This document shows, piece after piece, positions 35,751-48,043 of a stretch of DNA of 64,000 nt. Origin of the DNA: Lentinus brumalis. Lineage: Eukaryota; Basidiomycota; Agaricomycetes; Polyporales; Polyporaceae. The DNA lies in NCBI GenBank assembly GCA_001792895.1, contig MARA01000001.1, positions 1,922,001-1,986,000 of the forward strand, in the 5' to 3' direction. The notes under the pieces are model-generated. The model worked only from the letters and a program-made list of their open reading frames with translations, ran no database searches and was not told the DNA's origin. Both the position numbers and the translations under genes were made by a program. Within the stretch, counting starts at the first letter, position 1. Every line of letters starts with the position of its first letter.

Positions 35751-38404
35751 TCAGTATGGACCGTCACGCGCCATGTAGGCTGGCGGCTTCACCATGCGGT
35801 ACGACTGCTCCAGCGGTGCTCCCATCATGAGGTGGTCAGGTTCTCGCTCATGCCGCTTCTCGCGTTCGTAGGACGCCGCGGAGAAGCTCGCGCTAAGCGG
35901 TGAGTTGGCCGCGGGCGACGAGGGCGAGTCCATATGAGAGAGCCGGTTCGGGAAAGGAACGATGGGATCCAGACGCGAAGGCGGAGGAGGGTGTCCGTTA
36001 GGTTGCACGTGCTGCACGCCTGACTGCGCAAGGCTGCCAGGTTGAGGTGCAGACAAGGTGTAGTAGTCGTTCGGGTGCCCACCAAAACGGCTCTGCCCTG
36101 GCATGGACGGGTTGTAGTTGACCGACTGGCCCGGTACATAGTGCATACCTCCTGACGGCGGGGAAGGAGAGGGTGTCATGCCTTCGAAGCTGGCACCATG
36201 TGAGAAGCTGTCGTTTCCAGACGCAGAGCCTGCCGAGGACGTGGAAAGAAAGGAACCCTCTTCGAAGTAGCTGCCTCGCCGCATGGTGGGATACGAGGCG
36301 CTGATGGGAGACGCGGAGGGGGACGGTTCAGGCTTGACCGACAACGTGCTCATAGCACGGTCCTTCCGGCGGCGCTGATTGTTGCCTTCCTTTTTTGCGC
36401 GCGACCTGGCAAATCGCAAGCCACATCTGTCGTGAAAGGAAGATGATCGAGTCGGTAAGCCATATAAAATGAAAGCCGAGATAGAGCTTACGCGTTGCAC
36501 AAATCCTTCTTGCCGCTCGGACCCTTCCGCCACTCTGGGCTATGAGTCGCCTTACAGCTCGCGCACTTCGTCACACCCACAGGTGGGTTGCCCGCCGTAC
36601 GACCTCCGTTACTGTACTGTTCCCGATTGTTCCGTCGCCCTGATCTGGGCGCGGGGACCAAGTCGTTGGGCGGCGAAGGTGGCGGCGGGTCCTCCTGCTC
36701 AGAGGGGGCTGACGCTGACGCGGACGCGGACGAAGGATACGGTATGCTCGGGCTAGGAGCTGACGGTCCTACAGAGGAGACCGGCGACCCCGTATCCAAA
36801 TATGACGGCTGTTGCGGCGACCACTGTTGCTGAGGACCATTCGCCTGAGGGGTATATGACGAGGAGCGCATACTACTGATCGGGGTACCGTTTGGAAGAG
36901 AGCTCGGGGCCCACTGAGCGTACTGACTGTGTGTCGGCGCATCCATGTTCACCCAGGGGTTGGGAGGGTACGAAGACGACATGGCAGGTTGTGGCTGAGG
37001 ACTGTAGGTGTGGTAGGAGTGAAGCGACGGAACGTGATGGTTTTGTGGAAGGCTTTGAGGATGAGCGTCGTAGTACTGGGCGTTGCCTTGAGGAGCGTAA
37101 CCGTTCGAGTGGTAGCCCAGGTGCGGCATACCGTTGCCGCCGACGACGGCGTTGCGAGGATATGAACTGATTTTATGACATGCGAATATAATAGCGCCTG
37201 AGGCAGTGAAGGTGAGGCGACTTTACCATGAGGAAGGCAGGCGGACACGTACCATGAGGGATGAATATGCTCTCCACTTCCCGCTTGTCACCCATCCCAT
37301 AAGCCACAGTTTGGCATGCCTTGTACCTTCTCGTACAGCTCGTCTTCGCGTCGGTACCAGAACTGCTGATTTGGACCTCCTCAGCGAGCCGCGCAAAGTC
37401 TTTCGCGGAGGGGTCGCCGGGACGCTCGTTCGGCCAGCTCAGGCACAGCGGTCTGTTGGGCTGGTTCAAAAGAATCTGAAACACGCGCGAGACGGCATGC
37501 GGCTGGGGGACCGAGCTCTGCAGTCGAGCGTACAGGAGCTGTGCTTGCTCCATGCCCATTGTCGGTGTCCCGCACCAATTCGTCCAGCCGGTCTTGTTGT
37601 GCTCGTCGTTGTCGCGTGGGGTAAGGTCTACGACTGCATGCATGAAACAGAGGACTAGACCGTCAGCTGCGTAATTGATGACGATGTCGACCGCCATGTA
37701 GTTCGCGTCGAGCGCGATCTTGTCCGCATCCATCCAGTCCGGCGCGGGGCCATTGTAGCCAAGCAGTCGGCGCACCCGTGAAAGTCGGGAATAGCGCACG
37801 CTGCAGGTCGGCGCTCAGCACTCAACAAAGGAAATAGATGCACCGACAGGGGGCAACTCACCGAGTGACACTTCCATGCAATGTCCGACTATCCAGCACC
37901 GCTCCGAGATCCTGCTTCGCCGACTCTTGTTCCTCGGGATGGACGTATGCTAGAAGGGACTTGCCCACGAGGAGGTCGGCCTGTTCACCCAGATGGCTGG
38001 CGAGGACAGGGTCGAGGTAGACAAAGTTCAGCTGCGAGGTGAGGAGCGACCAGTCTGGCACGATCGCGGGAGAGAGTAAGCATGGGGACGGAACAAGGCT
38101 CGGGGGTAAGTTCGATCGATGAACGATCGCTGGGGTAACTGGGTGACGACTCACAGCAGCGTGTTTCGCCCAGCTTCGGCAAAGCGATATGCGGACGATC
38201 GGAGAGGTAGGACGGGTTCGCGGGATTGGAAGCCATGGAGGGTGCGGAGACGGAGGCGAATGGGGGCAGCGGGAGGTTGTCGTAGGAGGACAGGGGGTGC
38301 ATGGGATGGCGGGAGGGATGTGCGGGGTGGATCGGGGGCTGCGGGGGAAGGTCGGGGTGCGAAAGAGAGTCGTAGCCTCGCTGGTGGGAGGCCAGGAAAC
38401 TCAT
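35751..38404 (-). CDS. wc-2: White-Collar-2-type blue-light regulator (PAS + GATA zinc finger)
   Basis: Exons 38404-38155, 38054-37862, 37800-37253, 37197-36492 and 36426-35751 sum to 2,373 nt (790 aa). After a Pro/His-rich N-terminus, a PAS domain spans roughly residues 85-335: WSLLTSQLNFVYLDPVLASH, LLAYVHPEEQESAKQDL and, near its end, IFIPHGAIIFACHKI. A long Ser/Pro/Gln-rich linker follows. The GATA finger at residues 542-567 is C-x2-C-x18-C-x2-C (CASC...CNAC), the 18-residue-loop type of WC-2, with a basic tail. There is no LOV signature, so it should not bind flavin itself. It would partner a WC-1-type photoreceptor and bind light-response promoters. In Agaricomycetes this complex controls light-dependent fruiting. 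The first intron is 100 nt. Confidence 0.95.
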
Positions 38405-39785
38405 GGGCGGAGGATAAGATACGACTAGGTTGGAGTAAGATACGGGGAGGTGGTTAGGGAAGGCGTAAGGTAGGGCGGGGAACGAGGCAGAGAGCAGGCG
38501 ATGCTGATGGATCGTGGTTAAGGAGCGGATGGGCAGCAGAGGACGGCCGGGTCCCAGGTCTGAACAGGAGCTGCCACACAGGGGCGCCCGCGCGGGTTCC
38601 GCCTCCTGCCGCTGCAGCGTTGGACAAGGTTCGCAGACGCTCGCTCTGTCAAAGTCGCATATCCTCGGCACGCGCGATCACCAAAGCCTATCTTGCGTCC
38701 CGCCCCCCGTCCCCGCTGCCCCGCCCCCGTCCGCCGCCGTCGTCCCCGTCGTGCGCACCCGCCCCGCAGCCCCGCCACCACCGCCGCCGCCGCCACCACG
38801 ACCCGGACAGGCACATATCTGGTTAGCCCCCTGATCTCAATTACGCAGATCCAGACACGCATACACCGACCCGTCTCCCGCCCGAGTGCGCCCCTTTGCG
38901 CTCCCTCCTGTCCGCCGCAGCCTGGGCCTGGCGGTGCGTTCCAGCCCGCAGCGCACAGACCACCAGCTTGTACGCCGGACGCGCTCTGTCCCCGCTCCCC
39001 ATGCCCACGGCGCTTGGCCCGCCCGTCCGAAGATCCACAATCCGATCGCAGATCCGCTTCTCCAGATTCAATCATGAGCGTGTCGGCCAACAAATCTGAG
39101 CACTGCTGTTCGAGTGCGCCGTGCACAAGCATGCACACGCACTGCGGACCGACCTGTCTCTCTGTGGAGGCGCATGTGAGGCACTCCATTCCTCTATTTG
39201 GCTTCATGTCAGCAGTGCCCCACCAAAGCACGTCCGCGTCCACAGTTGACGTGCGTAAGCGGACACCTTGGAATGTCATCACGGAGCATGATTGCACACC
39301 GCCATCTCAATGAGTTTCATCTCTCCAGCCGGTGCAGAATTCAGCCAGCCAAGTCGGAAGCGACCTGTACCGGAAACTAGGCGTGTTCATGCTCTCGGTC
39401 CCGGCTGCTGACGCTTTGTCCACACTAAGTGCCGTCCTGTCTCAACCTCTGAGTTCACCCGGTGGTGTACTGCCGGAAATGACGGACCAGGTGTAGTGGC
39501 CGATGCAGAAAGCGGCCGACTCCGTCACCGCACGGATACCTCTTAACGCACCGCAGTCAAATGGAAGAGAACGTAGTGATTCATAGGCATGCTCTGATTG
39601 CCATGCAATGGACCGACAGGTAGTTCTCGTTCTTGTGGAAGCTCGGCCACCGCAAGTACTACAGACTACGACAGCCAAGTACGACTCAATACAACCAACC
39701 CGAAAGGGAAGCCCACGTGGCGACTCCGATGCTCACGGGCGTTCGAATCCAGGAACTTCGCATTGACAACTTTTCGTCTGCCATC
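38405..39785. other. Shared upstream region of wc-2 and the ankyrin gene
   Basis: The two genes diverge from this 1.4-kb space. It contains a strongly C/G-asymmetric, Pro/His-codon-like stretch (38690-38800). Long frames on both strands have no coding character and probably represent 5' leaders of wc-2 and promoter sequence. Confidence 0.4.
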
Positions 39786-40738
39786 ATGCCAGTCCCTACC
39801 ACTGTACAGCACGAGAAGAACATATGGGTCGCAGCTGGGGACGGCGACATCGAACGAGTGCGGGTACGATGACAGACCATCCTGTGCCGCTTGGTGAGAC
39901 TGAGACTCTCGCAGGAACTGATTGAAGTGCACTGTCTGTGAGATTGACACAGCTCGGTCAGCATGAGAATGAACCATGTCTCCACAGCGATCTCGCCCAA
40001 TGCGCCTGATCCGAACACATACACGCCCATGTGAGCACCCAGACCGTCCCCACAGGCTCGAGCGCGCTAAATAGGGGATTAGGCACGCAGCTGCATCCTA
40101 TGGGCACTTGAACATTCTTGAGTACTTGATATCTCGTGGTAGGTAGCCGGTGTCTCCTTGAGAATGGAACGCTGAGCGGTTTTCAGGCGGGAATGTCAAC
40201 ATTACGGACGAAGACGGTGATACACCACTGTATGTCGTCGAGAACGTCCGGACTGCACAGTTCCTCGTGGAGCATGGCGCAGTGGTCAACCGCCAGAACG
40301 CCGAGGGCATATCCGTAGGTTCCCCGCGTTCCTCTGTGATTGATCTGGTCCTCATGACGCTACTAGCCCGCGCAACATTTGGAAGACGAAGAATTTCCCG
40401 ACGTTGCCGCATATCTGAGGAGCGTCGAAGGTCCGACCGCTACAGCAGTTGGAGCGAACGCTGCCGCAACAAGTGCTCCTGAACAGCCGTCACAGCATGC
40501 CCAAAATATCGCATCGGAGAACCTCACGTCTTCCTTGTTGCAATCTGTACAAGCTGTCATGCAACGCGCCGAAGCGGAGGGCCGCGAAGCTTCGGATGAC
40601 GAGTTGCGGCAGATCGTCAGCAGGGCAGTCATCGAAGGAGTAGTCACTGGCTATGGGATGAGCGAGCAGGCCGCTCAGGATGCGCACCAGCAGCGCGATG
40701 GGGATGACGCGAAGAGGCCACGGACGGAGGGCGGCTGA
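39786..40738 (+). CDS. Small ankyrin-repeat protein
   Basis: Exons 39786-39863, 39915-39933 (19 nt), 39988-40030, 40083-40138, 40187-40314 and 40367-40738 sum to 696 nt, 231 aa. Two to three ankyrin repeats occupy the first 120 residues (NIWVAAGDGDIERVRELIE, then YTPMHAAASYGHLNILEYLI, then DTPLYVVENVRTAQFLVEHG). A helical, Ala/Gln/Glu-rich C-terminus ends with the basic RPRTEGG. This is a protein-interaction adaptor of unknown partner, found as a short conserved ankyrin protein in fungi. There is no membrane segment. The very short exons are supported by phase and by the repeat consensus. Confidence 0.9.
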
Positions 40739-41053
40739 GCAGCACTGGCAGTCCATTCCGTGTCCGCGTAACTCTGTATGATTATCTCTGGCCGTTGTAC
40801 GTGCTCCTGTGTGTCTGCGAGGTCTTTCCCTCCTGGGGTGATCGCACCTATGTACGCCGCAAGGGCCCTCGGTCACCAAACCAACTTGAAGTCTTCGTCG
40901 ATCTGATCGTGCAGCCTCGATCGGCCAGAGCGCTAATCTACGGTGATAAGATGGTGGACGCTCCTCTTCGGCGAACCACACGCAAGTGTGCACTTGACCT
41001 CTGAGATATCTTGTATAATCCCACCCGGCTCATGCTGTAGCTTTGTCCTTCAT

Positions 41054-44000
41054 ATGCCTATCTTCTGTAGCCACTATACCCTCGACGATCTAGGTCAACT
41101 CTCGGAGCGCGATGACCTAGGAGACGACACGCCCGTACTTCGCGCGGCCACCGACGCGCGCACAGCCGGCTATGAAACAGTCTGCGCTCCCCTCACAAAC
41201 GACAAATGGAAGGCGCGATGGAGAGAGCTCTGCATCTTGAACCCAAACGAACCCCATGACAAGCTCGCGGAGATTGAGCAACGGGCAGAGGCTTGGAGAT
41301 CAAAACCTGCTTTCTTCCGCGACGAGGTCACCATCTCCCGCCTTGGTGAGTCCCGTTCCTTCTACACCCCCTGCCTCGGGCTGACGGAGAAAGGGATCTC
41401 TAGATGAGGCGGAATGCATCGTCCCGCTTATATCGGACTGGTTAGAGCTCGACGCGTCGGATGATTGGGTCCGCCACGATGCCGAGATCGTAAGTAGCAG
41501 TCAACTTGCCCTACCCACACACCCCTGCCCCGGCTGGGAGAGCCGACTCTTCGTCTCCGCGATCCCTTGGCTCTTATGTTTGCCTCACACTCATGTCCGT
41601 TGCCGCACCCTTTAGGCTCTCCAGCAAGAGCTCGCCTACGCGTCCTATCTCAACGCGCAGTGCGTGATCCTCCCTCCCCCAAGCAACCGCACCCAAGTCG
41701 GTTCGTACGCGCGGGCAATCAACGCTTGTTTGAACTCGATCTCGTTCATGGAGTTCTCGATACGGGTGCCCATATACGACGCCGTCACGGTCATGCAGGT
41801 GCCCTCGCGGTCCCCGTCCCCAGTGCCGTCTCCTGTAGAGCCTACGAGCCGGTTCTCGACCGCGTCGGCGGAGACAGGCGGGTCTCCTCCGGAGTCGAAC
41901 TTGACGACTTGGGAAATGTGGGACACGATCAGGACAATATGCGGATATCACCCGAGGCTGACGCTGAGTGAGTGGTAGAAGACTGTCTTCGAGTGGCATG
42001 CGGTCGACTGACTGGCGTGAGATGTGCAGCGCTCGATCTTACCCCTCCGCTGCCCTTGTCGTCGACGGTGCTCAACCAGTGGCTAGCCGAGCCCATCCGG
42101 AACCTCTGGTTGCCTGCGTCGACGTTCCTTGCCAATGCGAAGGGATACCCTGTCCTGCCGAAGGGCACGCAGTCGTTCATTCGGGACATCATGAAGGTCA
42201 GTTTCATTTTGGCAACTTAAGGAGTCTACTGACGTGCTCGTGATAGCTCCAACCGAATGTCATCCTCTCCGGAACAAAAGCAAAAAAGCACCCTCGAGGC
42301 GGCGAGCTGGCGTATACCCAGTACGTCAAACACCTGGAAAAGACAAGCCCTTCGGTAAAGGCCGCGAACACTGCCGGCACGGTCGAGAACTTCGCTATGG
42401 GGTACCAAGACTATCTGCAGGCGCCATTGCAGGTATACGAAACATGCTTTGGCTCGTCTGCGCCGATGTTGACACTTCACGCAGCCGCTCATGGACAACT
42501 TGCAAAGCATCACATACCAGACCTTCGAGCAGGACCCAGTGAAGTACCGCAACTACGAGGAGGCGATTTACCTCGCGCTCAAGGATCGGACTCAACCGGG
42601 ACGAGTGTGCGTCGGGCTTGTGCTACATCTCATACAGAGCACTGATGTGTGGGACTTGCAGCACGCTATGTGTAGCTGGCGCTGGCCGAGGGCCGCTCGT
42701 TGCTCGAGCTCTCAAAGCCGTGGAACGCGCAAAGGCCGACGCCTTCATATACGCTGTCGAGAAAAACCCCAATGCATACGTCACGTAGGTTGTCACAGCT
42801 GTCTTGTAGAGATGCACGTCGCTGATGGAGGTAGTACGTAGCTTGCAGGAGCGCCACAGAATAGAATGGGGCGACGAGAAGGTCAAGCTTCTATTCGGTG
42901 ACATGCGGGTCCTCGATGTGCCTGAAAAGGTCGATATACTGATCAGCGAGCTCCTTGGCTCTTTTGGCGACAATGAACTCAGCCCGGAGTGCTTGGATGG
43001 CGCGATGAGATTCTTGAAGCGTGAGTTACCAAGTTGTGTTAAACGGCTTCCATCGCTGACATTTTGATAGCTGAGGGCATCTCTATACCGGCGTCGTACA
43101 CGGCATATATCGCGCCACTGTCATCCTCGAAGTTGCACAACGAGACCAGAGCCAGCAAGGACTCGAAGTCGTCCGAGACACCCTACGTTGTTATGCTCCA
43201 CGCGATCAACATTCTCAGTGACAACGGGACTGGTATCAGCGGGACGTGTGGTCCGCGGGTGCAAGAGTGCTGGGAGTTCGAGCATCCGAGGAAAGACCCA
43301 GCCCTCACCGAGCAAGGTACGTTTCTCGTATATACCAGTCATGCGCTACTAAGGCTGGTCGATCTAATCACAGGCCTCCCGCTCACTAACAGCCACAACG
43401 CTAGGTCAGCAAAGCTGACGTTCCACATTCCACACGCCGGTGTCCTGCATGGGTTCAGCGGATACTTCGAAGCGGTGCTCTACGGGAATGTTGGAATTAG
43501 CATACACCCTGAACGTATGGCCTTGATCTCCAAGGACATGCTGAGTTGGTTCCCTCTTTTCATCCCTTTGAAGGTATCATTTGTCGCTGCATGTCGCGCT
43601 CTCATGACGCTGACCAGCTGTGTCTCAGGACCCTCTCTACCTGCCCGCAGATGCAGAGCTCACTGTGTCCATCTGGCGACTGACAGATGCGCGCAAGGTG
43701 TGGTACGAATGGTACGCGGAAGCCTTCCTGCCCGTCCCGACGGCATCTGTATCATCGCCGATCTGGCGAGACACCCTGTCGCCGATGAGCCCGTCGCCGG
43801 ACAGCAGCTTCCTCAGCCCAGTCGCCTCAACGCCGACAATTGTTACGAGTCCTTTGCAGGATGTTCATCATCTCACACTGGAGGTCCCTGGTCCGATGTC
43901 GATGATGGGCGACCGCCATAAGGAAGGCGTGAGCCTGGTCAAGATAAGCCAGACGGCGCTGCATAATCCTGGAGGGCGGAGTAGCTGGATTGGACTGTAG
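41054..44000 (+). CDS. skb1: Type II protein arginine methyltransferase PRMT5/Skb1
   Basis: Eleven exons (41054-41345, 41404-41489, 41616-41967, 42030-42196, 42247-42432, 42485-42606, 42662-42784, 42842-43020, 43071-43316, 43374-43573, 43629-44000) sum to 2,325 nt, 774 aa. The N-terminal TIM-barrel region contains [17 protein letters not shown]. The Rossmann domain has the SAM motif VAGAGRG (406-412) and the double-Glu loop [15 protein letters not shown] with catalytic Glu479 and Glu488. The PRMT5-type Phe lies in [14 protein letters not shown]-terminal beta barrel follows ([16 protein letters not shown]). The enzyme makes symmetric dimethylarginine on Sm proteins and histones and acts in cell-cycle control (Skb1/Hsl7). 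It is longer than the human protein (637 aa) because of Ser/Pro-rich insertions. The start at 41054 is provisional; an upstream exon is possible. Confidence 0.95.
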
Positions 44001-44349
44001 ACTGAGTGTCGCGAGGTGCTGTATCTTTCACTGCATGCATGTATCCATAAGACTAGGGAACATCGTTGCTTGCCAGCTCGGATATCTGGGTTTATCGCGT
44101 CCCCGGTGTGGTCGCGTGCGATGTGTTCTGCTGTTCAGGAAAGGCAATGCCATCTCCAAATGCGGCATGCCTGTCAAACGTTCGTTCTCCGCGTCGTCTT
44201 CGAAATCCCTTCACATGTGCCCGTTCAAGAACCTCGTCGACCCCGCATCTCCTCCTTTCCGCACCCTCACGAACCCCCACTCTCCTTACGCTCATACGCT
44301 CGCTGTTTGATACTCGCACACATCGCCCTACCTTCCTTCACGCAGCAAC

Positions 44350-45384
44350 ATGTTGTTCATCACCGCCGCGTCGCTCCTGGCCGCGGTGTTCCAGGTAGTT
44401 CTGGCGCAGAACCTGCAAATTAACACCATGTACGTTCTCCAACGTGGAAGTTGCCTCTCGCTATCTGACTGTATGCGCCCCATCTCAGCTCGAGCGCGAC
44501 CGAGTGTCGTGAGTGACGTCGTCAGCCATCTTCCTCCTCCCAATTCTCACGTATGGGTACTCCCCAGAGCCCGTGCAATTTACTTGGACAGGAGGAGTCG
44601 CGCCATACTATCTCTCTCTTGTTCCTGGTATGCTCCATACTCTCTGCCGACATATTTCCCGTCGCTCACCGTGCGCTGTAGGGGCCAGCCTAGTGCACAA
44701 CCTGTACGTCGGTCGAAGGCATGGCTCCGCGAGATGACGCTGACATCATTCTCGCAGCTTAAACAGTTTTCGACCCAGAACGGAAACAGCATGACATGGA
44801 CCGTCGACCTCCCTGCAGGAACCACCTTGTAAGACGCATATAGCGAGCACATGCGCACGTACTGACGGGTGTGCTACAGCTCGAGTTCGCTGAAGGACAG
44901 CACCGGTGCACAAGCCTTCTCCGACATACAGACCGTTCAAAGTGGCACGGACAGCGGGTGAGTTATGTAGCTTCCTCGTTTGCATATTGCCGCCGACTAC
45001 CTTTGCTTCCAGCTGTTTGAACAACTCATCTTCGGATACGATGTCGATGTCATCCACTGCCATGGTCAGCTCCGCGTCGAGCATGTCGTCGTCCGCTGCA
45101 TCTATGAATACGGCGACAACTCCATCTGCATCCGGGATGTCACGGTAAGATCCTGTTGTCTAAGCTGCTGCTGTATCACTGAGCTACTCATTCGTGTTAG
45201 CGGCACCTCAACCACGTCGTCCATGTCTGGTTCTTCTGAGAGTGGCACCGGGGTGCGCGCCGGCAGTAGCTCTGCTACCGCATCCAGCACTGGTAGCAGT
45301 AACGCGGCTTCTACGCCTGCCTCTGCTGGCGCCATGGGGCTTGCTGGGATCCTCGGTCTATTCGGCGCTGCGTTCCTCGGATGA
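44350..45384 (+). CDS. Secreted GPI-anchored Ser/Thr-rich surface protein with an apparent 1-nt frameshift
   Basis: Exons 44350-44429, 44489-44508, 44568-44627, 44682-44703, 44758-44828, 44880-44957, 45013-45144 and 45201-45384. The signal peptide is MLFITAASLLAAVFQVVLAQ. A small beta-sandwich domain follows (VQFTWTGGVAPYYLSLVPG, then MTWTVDLPAG). A Ser/Thr-rich stalk and a C-terminal hydrophobic segment (GAMGLAGILGLFGAAFLG) form a GPI-attachment signal. This architecture is widespread in Agaricomycete cell-wall proteins. Summed exons are 647 nt, one short of 648. The break is at exon 4: exon 3 ends in phase 1, but the correct downstream frame needs one more base. One extra G in the GGGG run at 44681-44684 restores 215 aa. 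No alternative GT-AG choice closes the model. Confidence 0.8.
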
Positions 45385-47118
45385 GGCGTACCCCTTGTTA
45401 GTATGATGATACGACGGATGACCACAGCCTAACCTTCCACCTGATAGTATATGATGTGTAGTAGCAAAGCGGCCGATGTTGGCACGTATAACTGCCTTCC
45501 ACCGTCTTGATGGCCTCGGAGAGATTCCCGCTACCGTCAAGGTAGTGGGTCTCTGCAAAGCAAGTACGTATCTTGTCACCCGCGATGAATCATCGGTCAT
45601 CCAAAAGTGGTATCCGGTCCACCTTCAGAACCCACTCCCGGCCCCTGCTTAACTCTCTCCAGTAACTACACTATACGGCATTAGACCATCGCCTTCCTCA
45701 CTCTTGTCCATCATATGACATGCACTAGTCCTTGCCCATTGAATCAAACGTCACCATCCATACCGCAACCAGTCCTGACCATTATCCGTCACCCGGCCTT
45801 CGCGTTGTGCCATCCTGTAAAGCCCCATCTTCGCATACCTGTCCCGCACGAAAGTCGAACGCGTGTAATGCTGTTAGAGCACTCGCCCCACCACGATCAG
45901 GCTCTTGTCTCGCCGTCGGGCTACCACCGTCAGGCCTGTGTACCCACAGCTGCCCTCTGTGCCCAAGCTAACCCGTCCCGCCCAGAGAACGCCCTCATGT
46001 CTTTCGCGGATGCCGCACCCGCCCCACCCGTTTGCACTTCCGGCAACCATGGCGATCGTGCATCTGTCCCATCGCACCAAAAGCACTGCTGTCTCCGCGC
46101 CGGCGCTCACCGGTCCTCAGGAGAACGATTACCTGTCAACCCGTTTAACAGCACCTCTACCACTCCCCGCTCACGTCCACAATCTGCATCCATGGAACGC
46201 CATGACCTACGACATGCACGGAAAAATCCTAAATACGTTTCCAGAGGCCGCACGCGTGTACTGCAGGCGCAACCGCATCTCACCGCTACACGCCGCCCCA
46301 CGGCGCCCGTGGCGTGGGCGCTTCCCGAACGCGGCTTCCCTGTCCGTTCTCTCACTATTCATACAACGTCATCCCATGTCAGCAGCCCCCTTTCTCCTCA
46401 TCTCCCTACGTTGTATCAAGCCGCGCGCGTCGTTTGCCTTGTATTGGGACAGCGACCTCTTTACCGTCCTGGTCCATGGCCCTTCCTCACAACCCCTGTC
46501 GGGTCCCGCCCTATGCCCCATTGCCGTACTCATCCTGTTCTCATTATCTCGACCAACAACACGTCCCTGCTTCCCGTCTAGGGGGTTCCTGCTCTGGTCG
46601 CCGTCACGGCCATCTGCATCTGACACCACCCGCACAGGTGCACCGTGTGAGTACCCGCTTCGCATGGCTACATGAACCCCTGGCCAGTCCCCCCCTCTCC
46701 ACCCCATCGCTCCCTTCTTCATCCGCCTGCTACCAGTCGACACGCGCATATATGTCGCATCCCGCCTCGTGCGCGCGTGTTGGATCTGTCGCGCCGGCGC
46801 CGCGACTGCGTACGCTGCCCCGATGTCGTTCGAATACGCTCGTCACTCCCCCACCACCCGCGTTTCTCGCATCCATCTGTCATGTTTGTATACTCCCGTA
46901 ACCCTCTGGGTGCATTCATATCTCGTCAATGCAAAGTTCGTCGGCGTCTCCTACGTCCGCCGTTCCCCACTCTAGTCCTTCTGTCTGCGTGCAAGCGTCC
47001 ACGACCGCCCCCCTACTCCCGAATCAATGCTTTGCCCAGACTCCCAGCTATCATCCACGCCCTCTGTCTGTATTGCGGCGTCGGCATAATCCTTGAATGC
47101 GTCCTGTAATCACACCCA
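45385..47118. other. C-rich stretch without an accepted gene
   Basis: The plus strand is unusually rich in C and T, so stop codons are rare and long frames (for example 45715-46581, 45905-46675 and 46314-46901) overlap in all three phases. Their translations are Pro/Ser/His/Arg-rich and have no domain, start context or splicing logic, so I treat them as compositional artefacts. A decayed gene cannot be excluded. Confidence 0.4.
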
Positions 47119-47613
47119 TTAGTCGCGTCCCATCGCGTACGCGACCTCAAATCCTACCTCGTCAAGGATGTCGTGAAGCCAATCTCCCACCTGACGCAAC
47201 TCCGGCTCGATGTCCTCAGTGGTCTCCGCGGTCGCAATGATCCGTAAGAGGTACGTGAACACTTTGTAGAGGTTCTCCATGTCCGGGTCATCAGAGAGTT
47301 CGCGGAAGCCAATCAGCACGGTGGCGACGATGGTCTGTTGCTCTGGTGTGATATCGCACTCCACCCCCCATCTTCCGCGGACTTCCTCTATCCGTTCTTC
47401 CCAGGGGTAACCGAGCTCTGGGACAGGACCGATTGGCAGGCAAAGCTGATTGGAAGTCAGTGCGCAAACTGTGTTAAGGATCATTGGGAATACTCGCACC
47501 CGTTGGACAATGTCCTCATCGACAACGTATAACATTGCCGCCTCGTAGACCTCTCCGCCCTCTTCCTGAGGCTCCGGGCGGAAGTCTGACCGCTTGATAG
47601 TCAATATTGCCAT
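47119..47613 (-). CDS. Unrecognised single-exon acidic protein
   Basis: One uninterrupted frame, ATG at 47613 to stop at 47119, 164 aa. The composition is protein-like and acidic with Trp, Tyr, Val and Ile evenly spread, unlike the shadow frames around it. It opens MAILTIKRSDFRPEPQEEGG and has helical segments near the end (MENLYKVFTYLLRIIATAET). No signal peptide, membrane span or known motif. It stands at the left edge of the accessory block of single-exon and lineage-specific genes. Function unknown. Confidence 0.6.
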   Translation of the reverse strand: MAILTIKRSDFRPEPQEEGGEVYEAAMLYVVDEDIVQRVRVFPMILNTVCALTSNQLCLPIGPVPELGYPWEERIEEVRGRWGVECDITPEQQTIVATVLIGFRELSDDPDMENLYKVFTYLLRIIATAETTEDIEPELRQVGDWLHDILDEVGFEVAYAMGRD

Positions 47614-48043
47614 CTCAACTGGGCTAGCTTAGGTGCCCGGGTACGTGCTTGCGGTGCTTGATATAAGATTTGCGCTGAATAGTGTCTACAGGAGTCATCC
47701 ATCCGTCGTACGCCTCGGTGAGTGGCGTGCCCCTACTCCCGGGCCGGCAGCCGACCCCATGTTTCGATCCTTCCAGTGTCCACGATCTTTCTTTGTACCC
47801 ATCTGTACTCATGTCATTCACACTATACTGTCCAGGCTCTTCCTCGCTATCACATTCGTTGCGAACAATACGTCCGTCACATGTCCGTTGACCCTGTCAG
47901 ATCTTTTCTTCGCTCCTCTACGCCTTGCCATCCAACAATATTCTCTGCGCTCTCTCTTCAAGCTACCTCGCCATATTTGCGTTTGAGGTGTCGCGTGTTC
48001 CCCCTCAGCACGATCTCCTGCCCCGGCCCCACTTGTCGCCCCA
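47614..48043. other. Spacer between two minus-strand genes
   Basis: Nothing supported. Plus-strand frames through it continue the C-rich shadow pattern. Confidence 0.35.

Noticed and set aside
38518..39297. 259-codon minus-strand frame upstream of wc-2
   Set aside because: Gly/Arg/Cys-rich, no family resemblance, and it lies in the expected wc-2 promoter and leader.
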